Shown: positions 1 through 10,046, numbered from the stretch's first letter. The stretch: 64,000 nucleotides of DNA from Vicingaceae bacterium (GCA_028245195.1 JAOKCF010000003.1:182830-246829); one strand, 5' to 3'. Translations and numbers: made by a program. Notes: generated by a model from the letters alone, not told the origin.

Positions 1-154
1 TATTAGGATTTTGGATATCGTATTTACCCAAAATTTCAGTCTTGACTTTCCTAAAACTTTTTTACTATTTTATCGTATACTTTTTTTAATATTAAATTTG
101 AAGAGGTTTGATTAACGTATTTACCTGACAATGTTTTACACAATCTAAATTCTT

Positions 155-1924
155 ATGAAACAAATTCGCTTTTATTTTACATTTATCAGTTTAATTATTT
201 CATTGCACTATTCTTATTCTCAAACTATACCAAGTTCAAGAACAGTAGATTGGTCAAGCGCAGGTTTAGCTGCAACCCAAATTGAACCATCTGTAATTAT
301 TGACTTTAGAAGCAGAGGCGGTTCTAATAATGGTGTTACAGCAAATGATTCTGTTTTTACTGCTATTCTAAACTCCATCAATCAAGGAGATTCTGCAACT
401 ATATTTTTTCCAAATGGTAATTATTTATTCAATCAAAGTTTAAACCTTCGAAGTAATGTTTTCATCTCAGGTGAGTCTACTGATTCTACAATCTTAACTT
501 TTAATTTAAATGGAAGTGGAGACTTAATAAATCTTATCGGAAGCTCAACAAACGATACTTCTTTTATTACCTCAACGCTGCCAAAAGGCAGTAATTCCCT
601 TTCTGTTAACAATAGTAATTTATTTAATGTTGGTGATTTTATCCGGCTTATTGATATTGATACATCAAAAGTTACCTCAACATGGGCGACTGGTTCTACA
701 GGACAAATAGTGAGAATTATTGCCATAAATGGCTCAACACTTCAAATAGATAAAAATTTAAGAAGAGCTTATACTATTAATAATCAACCATTCATTAGAA
801 GATTAAACATGATTGAAAATAACAAGATTGAAAGCTTAACTATTAATAGAATGGATAGTACAGCGGGAAGTTTTAGCAATATTAATTTTGTTTACGCATA
901 CAATTCTAAAGTTTCTTGTGTAAAAAGTTATGATTGTAATTTTTCGCATATAGAAGCTAATTACAGTAGGAACATAGAAATTGAAGGTTCCTATTTTCAG
1001 CACAGTTATGGTTACGGTAGTGGCGGAAGGGCATATGGAGTAATGCTACACTTTACAACAAGTGATTGTTTTGTTTATAACAATAAGTTCAACCATTTGA
1101 GGCATTCAATGATTTTACAAGCTGGCTCTAACGGAAATGTATTTGCTTATAATTATTCCATAAATCCATTTTGGTCAGGAACCTCTCTTCCATCCGATGC
1201 TGCTGGTGATTTGGTTTTACATGGAAATTACGTTTATGCCAATCTTTTTGAAGGTAACATCGTTCAAAATTTGGTAATTGATAATTCACATGGAATAAAT
1301 GGCCCTCACAATGTATTTTTTAGAAACAGAGTTGATAATTACGGTATAGTAATGAATACAACTGATGTTACTGATTCAGCTTGTTTTGTTGGAAATGAAG
1401 TAACCAATACCGGTTTTTTCAAAGGAAATTACCTTTTGGCAGGTAATGGCCATTTTGAACATGGAAACAATGTGATAGGTACAGTTAGACCGTCTGGTAC
1501 AAATTCACTTTCAGACAGCAGTTACTATTTCTTTAACGCGCCTTCCTATTATTTTTCAAATTCAATTTGGCCCCCAATTGGAATTCCTAACGCTATTAAT
1601 TCAAACACTACAGAAGCGGAAGTCAAATATAATTCTGGAGCATTAACCCAATGCAACTCCGCCATTTCTAGCCAAATAAAAAAGAATAACAACACTGAAG
1701 CTAATATAAAAATATTCCCTAATCCCGTTGAAAATAATTTTAAAATTCAAAGTGACGCTAGTTTAAAAGAAATTATCATTTACTCTATATCTGGTAAAGT
1801 AATATTTTATTCAATGAAACATTTAAACGATATTGATTTGAGTTCCTTCCCAAAAGGTATTTATCTAATGAAAGCAATTACAGAAAGAGACGAAATTTAT
1901 AACCAAAAAATAATAAAAAAATAG
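155..1924 (+). CDS. Secreted right-handed beta-helix / pectate lyase-like protein with C-terminal T9SS type A sorting domain
   Basis: N-terminal signal peptide; polysaccharide-lyase-like beta-helix composition; C-terminus IKIFPNPVENNFKIQSD...IYSISGKVIF...DLSSFPKGIYLMKA...KIIKK is a typical T9SS sorting domain. Confidence 0.8.
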   Translation: MKQIRFYFTFISLIISLHYSYSQTIPSSRTVDWSSAGLAATQIEPSVIIDFRSRGGSNNGVTANDSVFTAILNSINQGDSATIFFPNGNYLFNQSLNLRSNVFISGESTDSTILTFNLNGSGDLINLIGSSTNDTSFITSTLPKGSNSLSVNNSNLFNVGDFIRLIDIDTSKVTSTWATGSTGQIVRIIAINGSTLQIDKNLRRAYTINNQPFIRRLNMIENNKIESLTINRMDSTAGSFSNINFVYAYNSKVSCVKSYDCNFSHIEANYSRNIEIEGSYFQHSYGYGSGGRAYGVMLHFTTSDCFVYNNKFNHLRHSMILQAGSNGNVFAYNYSINPFWSGTSLPSDAAGDLVLHGNYVYANLFEGNIVQNLVIDNSHGINGPHNVFFRNRVDNYGIVMNTTDVTDSACFVGNEVTNTGFFKGNYLLAGNGHFEHGNNVIGTVRPSGTNSLSDSSYYFFNAPSYYFSNSIWPPIGIPNAINSNTTEAEVKYNSGALTQCNSAISSQIKKNNNTEANIKIFPNPVENNFKIQSDASLKEIIIYSISGKVIFYSMKHLNDIDLSSFPKGIYLMKAITERDEIYNQKIIKK

Positions 1925-1980
1925 TTTTAAATTTTAGCTTTTATCTAGTTAAGATGAGTTCAAACAATAGCTAAGGTGTT

Positions 1981-2080
1981 TTCTAATTCTCAAATAAAGT
2001 GATTTTTAATAGAAATTCGATACAAATACAGAGTGATTTCTAATTGACAAATAGAGTGATTTCTGATAGAAAATTGTATC
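1981..2080. repeat. Imperfect 43-nt direct repeat (1981-2023 and 2038-2080) with three AGTGATTT cores and an inverted CGATACAA/TTGTATCG pair
   Basis: Direct alignment by eye, about 34/43 identical positions; AGTGATTT at 1998, 2032, 2055; CGATACAA 2018-2025 and TTGTATCG 2074-2081. Confidence 0.6.
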
Positions 2081-2474
2081 GAGATTGGCAATTAGAACCG
2101 AATTAATATCCTATCTGAATTCAAATTTTACCATATTTCAAATCAAACATTATTTTATACCCTACAGAAGTAATAATGAAAGGAACCTTATTGCAACTTA
2201 TCATTTTGGGCGAAGATTAACTAAAAAATGATGAAACCAAATGGTTTTATTGGATTTTAGCTACAAATCAAAAAATATTAAACCTTTTAATTCTTATTAT
2301 GAGAATTACCGTTTTGGCAAAACTGCGTTTCAATGCAGTTTAGGTTTCGTTATATTTAGTTTATTTCAATTTCTCTATTATAGATTTAATGCTAGTCTTT
2401 AATTCTTCGTATTCTTTTTCGGTCACAAATAATTCTAAAAAGCTCTATGATGGGGAAGATGTGGGGAAACAAAA

Positions 2475-2507
2475 AAGGCAACCACCTATTATGTAGGTAA
2501 TTGCCTT
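2475..2507 (-). terminator. Hairpin terminator downstream of tRNA (possibly bidirectional)
   Basis: AAGGCAA..ACCTA..TAGGT..TTGCCTT stem with T-rich tract on the minus strand. Confidence 0.65.
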
Positions 2508-2516
2508 CTTTTATTG

Positions 2517-2590
2517 TGACCTCGGCAAGATTCAAACTTGCAACCTCCACAGCCGTAATGTGGTGCACTATTCAGTTATGCTACGAGGCC
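2517..2590 (-). tRNA. tRNA-Arg(ACG), CCA not encoded
   Basis: Minus-strand cloverleaf: acceptor GGCCTCG/CGAGGTC, D-stem GCAT/GTGC, anticodon arm CCACA-TTACGGC-TGTGG, T-arm GCAAG-TTTGAAT-CTTGC, discriminator A; anticodon at 2554-2556. Confidence 0.85.
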
Positions 2591-2831
2591 ATTTGATGGC
2601 TGCAAAAGTAGAAAAATAGATAGAACTGACCCTTAAAAGCGTAGTTTATTTTTTTATGAGAATTTTAACCCCTTTTAAATTTAGAACTCACTAATTGATT
2701 GGTTGGTATAATTCACGGTGTCGCGAATTGAAATGAATTTACTTTTCTCAATTTACAAACTGAAATAGTTAATTTTAGAAAGTTGACTTATGAAGCTTGA
2801 ATAGCATTCATAAAAGAAAAAATAAACTACC

Positions 2832-4739
2832 ATGAGCAATTATCACATCAAACATTTAGAAGAATATTGGCAAGTTTACCGCAAGTCGGTTCGGAAACCT
2901 GAGAACTTTTGGGAAGAAATCGCAGAGGAACATTTTTTATGGAGAATAAAGTGGGAAAAGGTCTTGGAATGGGATTTTTCAAAGCCAGAAGTAACGTGGT
3001 ACAAAGGGGCAAAATTGAATATCACTGAAAATTGTATTGATCGTCATTTGACCACAAGGGCGAATAAAACGGCAATCCTATTTGAACCAAATGACCCGAA
3101 AGAAAAAGCGCAACATATCTCCTACAAAGAGCTACATAAGAGAGTTTGCAAGTTTGCGAATGTGTTAAAGTCTAAAGGAATTGAAAAAGGAGATCGAGTG
3201 TGTATTTATTTACCCATGATACCTGAATTGGCAGTTTCCGTTTTAGCTTGTGCGAGAATTGGTGCTATACATTCCGTTGTTTTTGCCGGGTTTAGTGCTT
3301 CTGCACTAGCCATAAGAATAAATGATTGTGATTGTAAAATGGTCATTTGTTCCGATGGATCTTATAGAGGTGCTAAGACCATTGATTTGAAAGTAATAGT
3401 TGATCAGGCGTTAGAGACATGTCCTGGAGTTGAAACCAACTTGATGATCAACAGAACGGGTGGAGAGGTAACAATGAAAGAAGGCAGAGACACTTGGATT
3501 CAGCCTTTATTAGACACCGCTTCTGCAGATTGTGAAGCGACCATTGTTGATGCTGAAGATCCTTTATTCATTCTATATACATCTGGTTCAACCGGCAAAC
3601 CAAAAGGAATGGTGCACACTACGGCAGGCTACATGGTGTATACGGGATATACCTTTAAAAATGTATTTCAATATCGTGAAAATGATGTGTATTGGTGCAC
3701 TGCCGATATTGGATGGATTACAGGGCACAGTTACATTGTGTATGGTCCGCTGGCCAATGGGGCAACAACAGTTATGTTTGAAGGTGTTCCTTCTTACCCT
3801 GATTGTGGTCGTTTTTGGGAAATTGTGGAAAAACATAAAGTAACGCAGTTTTATACCGCTCCCACCGCAATTCGCGCATTGGCAAAAGAGAAATTGGACT
3901 ATGTAGACAAGCACGATTTAAGCAGTCTTAAAGTATTGGGGACTGTTGGAGAACCCATCAACGAGGAAGCTTGGCACTGGTACAATGATCATGTAGGTAA
4001 ACGGAAAAGCCCAATTGCAGATACCTGGTGGCAAACTGAGACTGGCGGAATTATGATTAGTCCAATTCCATATTCAACGCCAACTATACCCACCTTTGCA
4101 ACCTTGCCTTTGCCTGGAATTCAACCTGCATTAATGGATGGACAAGGAAATGAGCTGAAGGAAAATCAAGTGGAAGGCAGATTGACTATTAAGTTTCCAT
4201 GGCCCTCAATGGCTAGAACCATTTATGGGAATCACGATCGTTATAGAGAGACCTATTTTAGCACCTTTAAAAACATGTATTTTACAGGTGATGGCGCTCG
4301 CAGAGATGCAGTAGGTTATTATCGAATTACCGGAAGAGTAGATGACGTCATTATTGTAAGTGGGCATAATTTGGGTACCGCTCCTATTGAAGATGCTATA
4401 AATGAACACCCTGCGGTGGCGGAGAGTGCAATTGTTGGATTTCCGCACGACATTAAGGGAAATGCCCTTTACGGATACATCACCCTAAAGGAAACTGGCG
4501 AAGTAAGAGACCAAGACAATCTAAGAAATGAAATCAATCAATTAATTACGGATAAAATAGGGCCAATAGCAAAACTGAATAAAATTCAGTTTACCAATGG
4601 TTTGCCAAAAACAAGAAGTGGGAAAATTATGCGCAGAATTCTTCGAAAAATAGCGGAGAAGGATACTAGTAATTTGGGAGATACAAGTACTTTATTGAAC
4701 CCTGAAGTAGTTCAAGACATTATGGATAATGCAATCTAG
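2832..4739 (+). CDS. acs: Acetyl-CoA synthetase
   Basis: 635 aa; YTSGSTGKPKG, WWQTETGG, TRSGKIMRR motifs. Confidence 0.95.
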   Translation: MSNYHIKHLEEYWQVYRKSVRKPENFWEEIAEEHFLWRIKWEKVLEWDFSKPEVTWYKGAKLNITENCIDRHLTTRANKTAILFEPNDPKEKAQHISYKELHKRVCKFANVLKSKGIEKGDRVCIYLPMIPELAVSVLACARIGAIHSVVFAGFSASALAIRINDCDCKMVICSDGSYRGAKTIDLKVIVDQALETCPGVETNLMINRTGGEVTMKEGRDTWIQPLLDTASADCEATIVDAEDPLFILYTSGSTGKPKGMVHTTAGYMVYTGYTFKNVFQYRENDVYWCTADIGWITGHSYIVYGPLANGATTVMFEGVPSYPDCGRFWEIVEKHKVTQFYTAPTAIRALAKEKLDYVDKHDLSSLKVLGTVGEPINEEAWHWYNDHVGKRKSPIADTWWQTETGGIMISPIPYSTPTIPTFATLPLPGIQPALMDGQGNELKENQVEGRLTIKFPWPSMARTIYGNHDRYRETYFSTFKNMYFTGDGARRDAVGYYRITGRVDDVIIVSGHNLGTAPIEDAINEHPAVAESAIVGFPHDIKGNALYGYITLKETGEVRDQDNLRNEINQLITDKIGPIAKLNKIQFTNGLPKTRSGKIMRRILRKIAEKDTSNLGDTSTLLNPEVVQDIMDNAI

Positions 4740-4834
4740 TGGTTGAATTCATTTGCCAGAAATTGTAAATAGGATGAATGATTTAATTTAATTCTACCTT
4801 TTCTGTTTCTGCTAACCTGCTAATATCTAATTGC

Positions 4835-5059
4835 ATGTCAACTACAAAAAAGGGAGAAAGTAAAATTGCAGCATTTCTAAAACAGGGAGCAAGTGTGACA
4901 ACAACAAGAGCACATGTGCATTGGGTGGTAACAGAATTTGGAGCAGTTAACTTATTTGGGAAAGATTTAGTGATACGCGCAAATTTGTTAAAATCAATAG
5001 CGCACCCAAACCACAGAAAAGAATTAGAACGTTTAATTAAAGAGCGATTTAGGGTTTAG
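4835..5059 (+). CDS. Small conserved-looking protein of unknown function (74 aa)
   Basis: Stand-alone ORF in a plausible intergenic context; no family recognised. Confidence 0.55.
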   Translation: MSTTKKGESKIAAFLKQGASVTTTRAHVHWVVTEFGAVNLFGKDLVIRANLLKSIAHPNHRKELERLIKERFRV

Positions 5060-5090
5060 GAAATTAAATAGAGAGGGGTTCAACAAACTT

Positions 5091-6056
5091 CTATTTTATC
5101 AGTGAACTATCTACAATATCGTGACTTTCTAAGTTGTTAATCCCCCAATTTTCTAATTCATCTTCCGTCCACAACTCTGGAAAGAAAATTCGTTTTTGAT
5201 ACCTCGGATGCATGTATTTCTGCCATTCACTTCCGCCTGTCGCTGCTGCTTTTTCTTTTCCGCTGTTGAGGTATTTTCCTGCAGCATGGTAATGCGCCAT
5301 CACCCAAAGTACATTTACCGTGTGGTCGTAATGTCGCATTGCATTAATTAACTCAATATCTTGTTGGTCTTCCGTTGGAAGTGATTTGAACTTGGTCCAT
5401 AGATTCAAAGTGTTGTAAGTCTTCATAAAGGTGATAAACTCTTCCATGTATTTGTCTTCAAACAAACTCAGTAAAGCAGACTTTTTTCCTGTTTTGTAAT
5501 CTTTACCGGCAGCTTGCCAGTACAAATGATTAAACGCATGGCTAAATGGAGTATCTCTATCAATTGTTGCTCTAAAACGAATGTCAATTAGGTTGATTAA
5601 TTCTGTCGATGCAAATTCAATTTTTCTATACTGAGCGCTTTGAAAACCACTGGCCGGGGTTAATGTATCTCTAAACTTCATGTACTGTTCCACTTCCATT
5701 CCGTCACCCATAATTTCAAAAGAGGAGGAGAGCATGTCGAAATAACGACTAATGCGATCTAATCGAGTAGCAAAGAATTTAGTTGTCAACTCTTCGTTCA
5801 TGGCAATTTGCTCAATTTCCCAAAGAATCATTTTGAATAACAACTCATTGATTTGGTGGTATATGATAAATACCATTTCATCTGGCAGGGTGGTCCGTTG
5901 AACTTGAAGATTCAATAAAGCTTCCGGCTGAATATAATCCCAATAGGTAATTGGTTTGGAATGTAATAATCCACTTAAATGGGTATCCACATTTTGGCCA
6001 ATCTTATCGTATTTTGTTTTTAAATCGTCAATCAATTTCTCCTTCTTCTCGTCCAT
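5091..6056 (-). CDS. kynA: Tryptophan 2,3-dioxygenase family protein
   Basis: 321 aa; DEMVFIIYHQINELLFKMILWEIEQI and RHYDHTVNVLWVMAHYHAAGKYL typical of TDO. Confidence 0.85.
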   Translation of the reverse strand: MDEKKEKLIDDLKTKYDKIGQNVDTHLSGLLHSKPITYWDYIQPEALLNLQVQRTTLPDEMVFIIYHQINELLFKMILWEIEQIAMNEELTTKFFATRLDRISRYFDMLSSSFEIMGDGMEVEQYMKFRDTLTPASGFQSAQYRKIEFASTELINLIDIRFRATIDRDTPFSHAFNHLYWQAAGKDYKTGKKSALLSLFEDKYMEEFITFMKTYNTLNLWTKFKSLPTEDQQDIELINAMRHYDHTVNVLWVMAHYHAAGKYLNSGKEKAAATGGSEWQKYMHPRYQKRIFFPELWTEDELENWGINNLESHDIVDSSLIK

Positions 6057-6191
6057 TTGGTTTTTTTTGGTGTTCTAATTTAGTTGTACTGGCTTTAATG
6101 GCGGTCTTTACCGCGTCAGAAAATTAACCAAAATATTAATGAACAGTAGTCCTATAAACTCCAATGGTTTGCCTTAGGGCGAAGGTGAGAT

Positions 6192-7145
6192 CTAAAATGG
6201 CAACTTCCCTAAATCAACATTTCCTCCTGTTAAAACAACGCCTACTTTTTTTCTACTGAAAAGTGCTTGGTTTTTGAGAATAACAGCTAATGGAACGGCA
6301 CATGAGGGTTCAATAACTATCTTCATGCGTTCCCAAATCAATCGCATTGCGGCTACAATTTCTTTGTCGTCGCAGGTGAGAACATTTTCTGCACCATTCA
6401 GCATAATGGGAAAATTCAATTTGCCCAATGAAGTCAATAAACCGTCAGCTAATGTATTTGGAGAGGTTTGTGGAATCAGTTTCTTTGCTTGAAAAGATTG
6501 AAATGCATCGTCAGCTCCTTGGGGTTCTGCAGCAAAAACTGTTGTGCGAGGGGAATAATAATCTCTAGCTAAAATACTGCCAGCTAGCAATCCACCACCA
6601 CCAACCGGACAAATGAATACGTCCAAGTCTTTGTAGTCTTCAAATACTTCCTTGGCGCAAGAACTTTGACCAAGTATTACTTCAACATTGTCATAGGGGT
6701 GAATGAAAGTAGCACCTTTTTCATCTATAATTTTTTGAGCTGTTGTTTCTCGTGCGATTAAGGTTGGAGGACAAAATGTAATTTGTCCGCCATATGCTTT
6801 TACAGCAGCCACCTTTACTTTGGGTGCCGTTTCGGGCATTACTATGTAAGCTTGTATGCCTAAACTTTGAGCTGCTTTTGCCAACGCTTGTGCATGATTT
6901 CCAGAGGAATGCGTTACCACACCATTTGCTTTTTGTTGGTCGTTTAATTGAAGTACGGCATTGGTAGCACCTCGCATTTTGAAAGCTCCAATTTTTTGGA
7001 AATTCTCGCATTTGAAGCGTATTTCACAACCTGCCAACTCGTTGATGGCAAAAGATTCAAGAACAGGTGTTTTGTGAATAAAAGGCTTTATTCGTTCGTG
7101 TGCATCAACTACTTTTTCTTTTGAAAATAAATCAGTTGAGCTCAT
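6192..7145 (-). CDS. PLP-dependent threonine/serine dehydratase (or serine racemase-like)
   Basis: FKMRGA PLP-Lys motif, HSSGNHAQALA, GGGGLLAG. Confidence 0.85.
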   Translation of the reverse strand: MSSTDLFSKEKVVDAHERIKPFIHKTPVLESFAINELAGCEIRFKCENFQKIGAFKMRGATNAVLQLNDQQKANGVVTHSSGNHAQALAKAAQSLGIQAYIVMPETAPKVKVAAVKAYGGQITFCPPTLIARETTAQKIIDEKGATFIHPYDNVEVILGQSSCAKEVFEDYKDLDVFICPVGGGGLLAGSILARDYYSPRTTVFAAEPQGADDAFQSFQAKKLIPQTSPNTLADGLLTSLGKLNFPIMLNGAENVLTCDDKEIVAAMRLIWERMKIVIEPSCAVPLAVILKNQALFSRKKVGVVLTGGNVDLGKLPF

Positions 7146-7151
7146 TTGTTT

Positions 7152-7646
7152 CTATTTGTTAGCATTCAATTCTTCATTCATTTGGTCTACTTTTTTTACC
7201 AAATCAACTTTAAATTGATTCATTTTTATAGCAATGCGTTCATCAGAAGTTGCTAGAATTTGTGCTGCTAAAATAGCTGCATTTTTAGCGCCATCTAACG
7301 CAACAGTTGCAACAGGAACACCTCCTGGCATTTGCAAAATGGATAGGATTGAATCCCAACCGTCAATGGAATTGGAAGACTTTATAGGAACACCGATTAC
7401 CGGAAGAGGAGTAGATGCTGCGACCATTCCAGGTAGATGAGCTGCACCACCCGCTGCAGCAACAATTACTTTCAATCCTCGATCTTTAGCAGTTTTGGCG
7501 TATGTCAACATTTTTTCCGGAGTTCGATGTGCTGAAACAATTTCTACTTCAAAGTCGATGTTTTGTTCTTTCAAAAAGTCCAATCCAACCTGCATTACTT
7601 TCAAGTCAGAAATACTTCCCATGATGATTCCAATTTTTGCTGTCAT
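7152..7646 (-). CDS. purE: N5-carboxyaminoimidazole ribonucleotide mutase
   Basis: 164 aa; [36 protein letters not shown]. Confidence 0.95.
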   Translation of the reverse strand: MTAKIGIIMGSISDLKVMQVGLDFLKEQNIDFEVEIVSAHRTPEKMLTYAKTAKDRGLKVIVAAAGGAAHLPGMVAASTPLPVIGVPIKSSNSIDGWDSILSILQMPGGVPVATVALDGAKNAAILAAQILATSDERIAIKMNQFKVDLVKKVDQMNEELNANK

Positions 7647-7647
7647 A

Positions 7648-8793
7648 TTATTTTGAAGTTACTTTAACAATCGTTTTTATCTTTCTCGCTTTTGTCTTCG
7701 CTCGCTCTAAATCTTCGTCTAAGATAGTAATGTGTCCCATTTTTCGAAAGGGTTTCACGTGTTCCTTGCCATAAAGATGAGGATAAACTCCTTTTTCTTC
7801 CAAAATTTGATGAAAACCTTCATAGTGTGCAGTTCCATTGGCGTCTTCTTCACCCAACAAATTGAGCATTACGGAAGGAACTTTAATGTCTGTATTGCCC
7901 AAAGGTAAATCTAAAATTGCTCTTAAATGTTGAGCAAATTGAGAGGTGTAATTTCCTTCAATACTATGATGGCCTGAGTTATGTGCTCTAGGAGCAATTT
8001 CATTAATCAGAATTTCACCTTCTTTATTCAAGAACAATTCTACCGCCAGCAAACCAACCATTTCTAATTTTTCAATTAGGTTAGTAGCTAATTCATATGC
8101 TTTTTTTGCAACGGATTCGCTCACGTTTGCAGGCGAAAATAAAAACTCTACCATGTTGGCCTTTGGGTTGAATTCTAACTCAACCAAAGGAAAATGTTTG
8201 ATTTCTCCGTTTTCATTTCGAGCAATAACTACAGAAAGTTCCTTTTCTAGGTCAACTACTTCTTCAATAACAGAAGGTATGTCAAAAGCTTTCTCTAACT
8301 CTTCTTTCGAATTTATTCGCTGCACGCCATAACCATCGTATCCTGAAGTTCTCAATTTTTGAAAAACTGGGAAGTCTAAAGCGGTATTGTTGATGTCTTC
8401 TTTGCCTTGTATTAGTTCAAATTTTGAAGTGGGCAAGCCATGGTCTGCATAAAACTGTTTTTGCAGACCTTTGTCTTGTATTATTTTTAAGATGTGTGGC
8501 TGTGGAAATACTTTTACTCCATCTTTCTCCAATTGCGCTAAAGCATCAGAATTTACATCTTCAAATTCAATACTTACAACGTCTTTGTCTTTACCAAAAG
8601 TATAAACATCGTCGTAATTTTTAAAGTCTCCCACCACAAAATTGTTGGCTAAGTTTTTACAAGGAGCATTTGGAGAAGGGTCTAAAATGTCGATATGTAG
8701 ATTTAAGTTATACCCTTCTTGCAAGGTCATACGACCTAGTTGACCGCCACCAAGAATACCAATTTTGAAATTTTGAGAATGAATATTTTTCAT
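7648..8793 (-). CDS. purK: N5-carboxyaminoimidazole ribonucleotide synthase
   Basis: 381 aa ATP-grasp; [27 protein letters not shown]; paired with purE. Confidence 0.95.
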   Translation of the reverse strand: MKNIHSQNFKIGILGGGQLGRMTLQEGYNLNLHIDILDPSPNAPCKNLANNFVVGDFKNYDDVYTFGKDKDVVSIEFEDVNSDALAQLEKDGVKVFPQPHILKIIQDKGLQKQFYADHGLPTSKFELIQGKEDINNTALDFPVFQKLRTSGYDGYGVQRINSKEELEKAFDIPSVIEEVVDLEKELSVVIARNENGEIKHFPLVELEFNPKANMVEFLFSPANVSESVAKKAYELATNLIEKLEMVGLLAVELFLNKEGEILINEIAPRAHNSGHHSIEGNYTSQFAQHLRAILDLPLGNTDIKVPSVMLNLLGEEDANGTAHYEGFHQILEEKGVYPHLYGKEHVKPFRKMGHITILDEDLERAKTKARKIKTIVKVTSK

Positions 8794-8816
8794 TTTGCTC
8801 TGCTCTTTTTAAGGCA

Positions 8817-8824
8817 CAAAGATA
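8817..8824 (-). promoter_or_regulatory. Bacteroidetes -7 element TATCTTTG upstream of purK
   Basis: Matches TAnnTTTG, about 25-30 nt upstream of the purK start codon. Confidence 0.5.
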
Positions 8825-8825
8825 A

Positions 8826-10046
8826 ATGGAATTAACGAGAGAATTAACATTGTTTATCCTCATTGAATCCTCAAATATGGATACCTTTGCGCCTTTCAAA
8901 ATCAAAACAGTTAGTTTGAGCCGAATAAAAATTCACGACAAAATCTTTGAGCCATTCATTTCGGCAGAAGAAATTGATAAAGCAGTTACAATAGTAGCTG
9001 AGAACATTACTAAGAAATACAGAGGAAAAAAACCTGTATTTATAGGGGTTTTAAATGGTTGCTTCTTTTTTGCAGCTGACCTTATGAAGAAAGTCAACTT
9101 TAGTTGTGAGATTTCTTTTGTGAAAGTTGCTTCATACGTTGGCACTCAAACCTCAGGTGACGTGCGACAGTTGTTAGGTCTAGATCAGAAAGTTTCGGGC
9201 AGAGATGTAATTATTATTGAAGACATTGTAGATACCGGGAACACGATTGAAGCAGTGACTGAAATAATTTCCAATATGGGAGCTTCAAGCGTTGCAGTTG
9301 CTACCTTATTAATGAAGCCTGATGTTTACAATAAAAAAATTAAAATCGACCACGTAGCAATAGAAATTGATCCTTCCTTTGTGGTGGGTTACGGACTGGA
9401 TTATGATGGATTTGGTAGAAATTTGAATCAACTTTACGTACTTTCACAAGCAGAAAATCTAAAATCGAACGAAGATATGTTGAACATTGTTTTATTCGGA
9501 CCTCCTGGTGCAGGCAAAGGAACTCAAGCGATTAAGTTAAAAGAGAAATATGATTTAATTCACCTTTCCACAGGTGATATTTTAAGGAACGAGATTAACA
9601 ATGAAACAGAGTTAGGAACTTTAGCCAAGTCATTTATGAATAAAGGCGAGTTGGTTCCCGATGAGGTGGTTATTGATATGATTGGTAATTGCTTGAACGA
9701 ATATTCAGATGCTAAGGGGTTTATTTTCGATGGATTTCCAAGAACTACTGAACAAGCTCAGGCATTAGACAACCTTCTTGAAGAGCACAGTACAGAAATT
9801 GATACCATGCTTTCTTTAGAGGTAGATGATGAAGAGTTAGTTGACAGAATTATAAAAAGAGGTCAAGAAAGTGGGAGGGAAGATGATAAAAATGAGTCTG
9901 TTATCTTCAATCGTATAATCACTTATATCAAGAAGACAGCACCATTAAAGAGTTATTACGATGATCAGGGAAAATACCATGCGATTACTGGTATTGGTTC
10001 AGTTGATGATGTTTTTGAGCGATTAACGAAATCAATAAAGTCTTAA
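8826..10046 (+). CDS. Bifunctional hypoxanthine phosphoribosyltransferase / adenylate kinase fusion; true start probably downstream (TTG 8916 is a candidate)
   Basis: N-terminal PRTase motif DVIIIEDIVDTGNTI; C-terminal Adk P-loop LNIVLFGPPGAGKGTQ and FDGFPRTTEQAQAL in one uninterrupted frame. Confidence 0.9.
   Translation: MELTRELTLFILIESSNMDTFAPFKIKTVSLSRIKIHDKIFEPFISAEEIDKAVTIVAENITKKYRGKKPVFIGVLNGCFFFAADLMKKVNFSCEISFVKVASYVGTQTSGDVRQLLGLDQKVSGRDVIIIEDIVDTGNTIEAVTEIISNMGASSVAVATLLMKPDVYNKKIKIDHVAIEIDPSFVVGYGLDYDGFGRNLNQLYVLSQAENLKSNEDMLNIVLFGPPGAGKGTQAIKLKEKYDLIHLSTGDILRNEINNETELGTLAKSFMNKGELVPDEVVIDMIGNCLNEYSDAKGFIFDGFPRTTEQAQALDNLLEEHSTEIDTMLSLEVDDEELVDRIIKRGQESGREDDKNESVIFNRIITYIKKTAPLKSYYDDQGKYHAITGIGSVDDVFERLTKSIKS
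8882..8889 (+). promoter_or_regulatory. Bacteroidetes -7 element TACCTTTG upstream of / overlapping hpt-adk 5' end
   Basis: Matches TAnnTTTG. Confidence 0.55.

Noticed and set aside
433-726. Antisense ORF of 97 aa inside the T9SS beta-helix gene
   Set aside because: Fully overlaps a convincing CDS on the other strand, low-complexity and no recognisable domain. The same reasoning applies to most short ORFs in the track lying inside larger genes (for example 3588-3914, 15461-15964, 40442-40843, 41063-41494, 54529-54873).
2360-2460. Minus-strand fragment SFLELFVTEKEYEELKTSIKSIIEKLK*
   Set aside because: Plausible gene-end remnant, but about 30 codons with no start or recognisable family.
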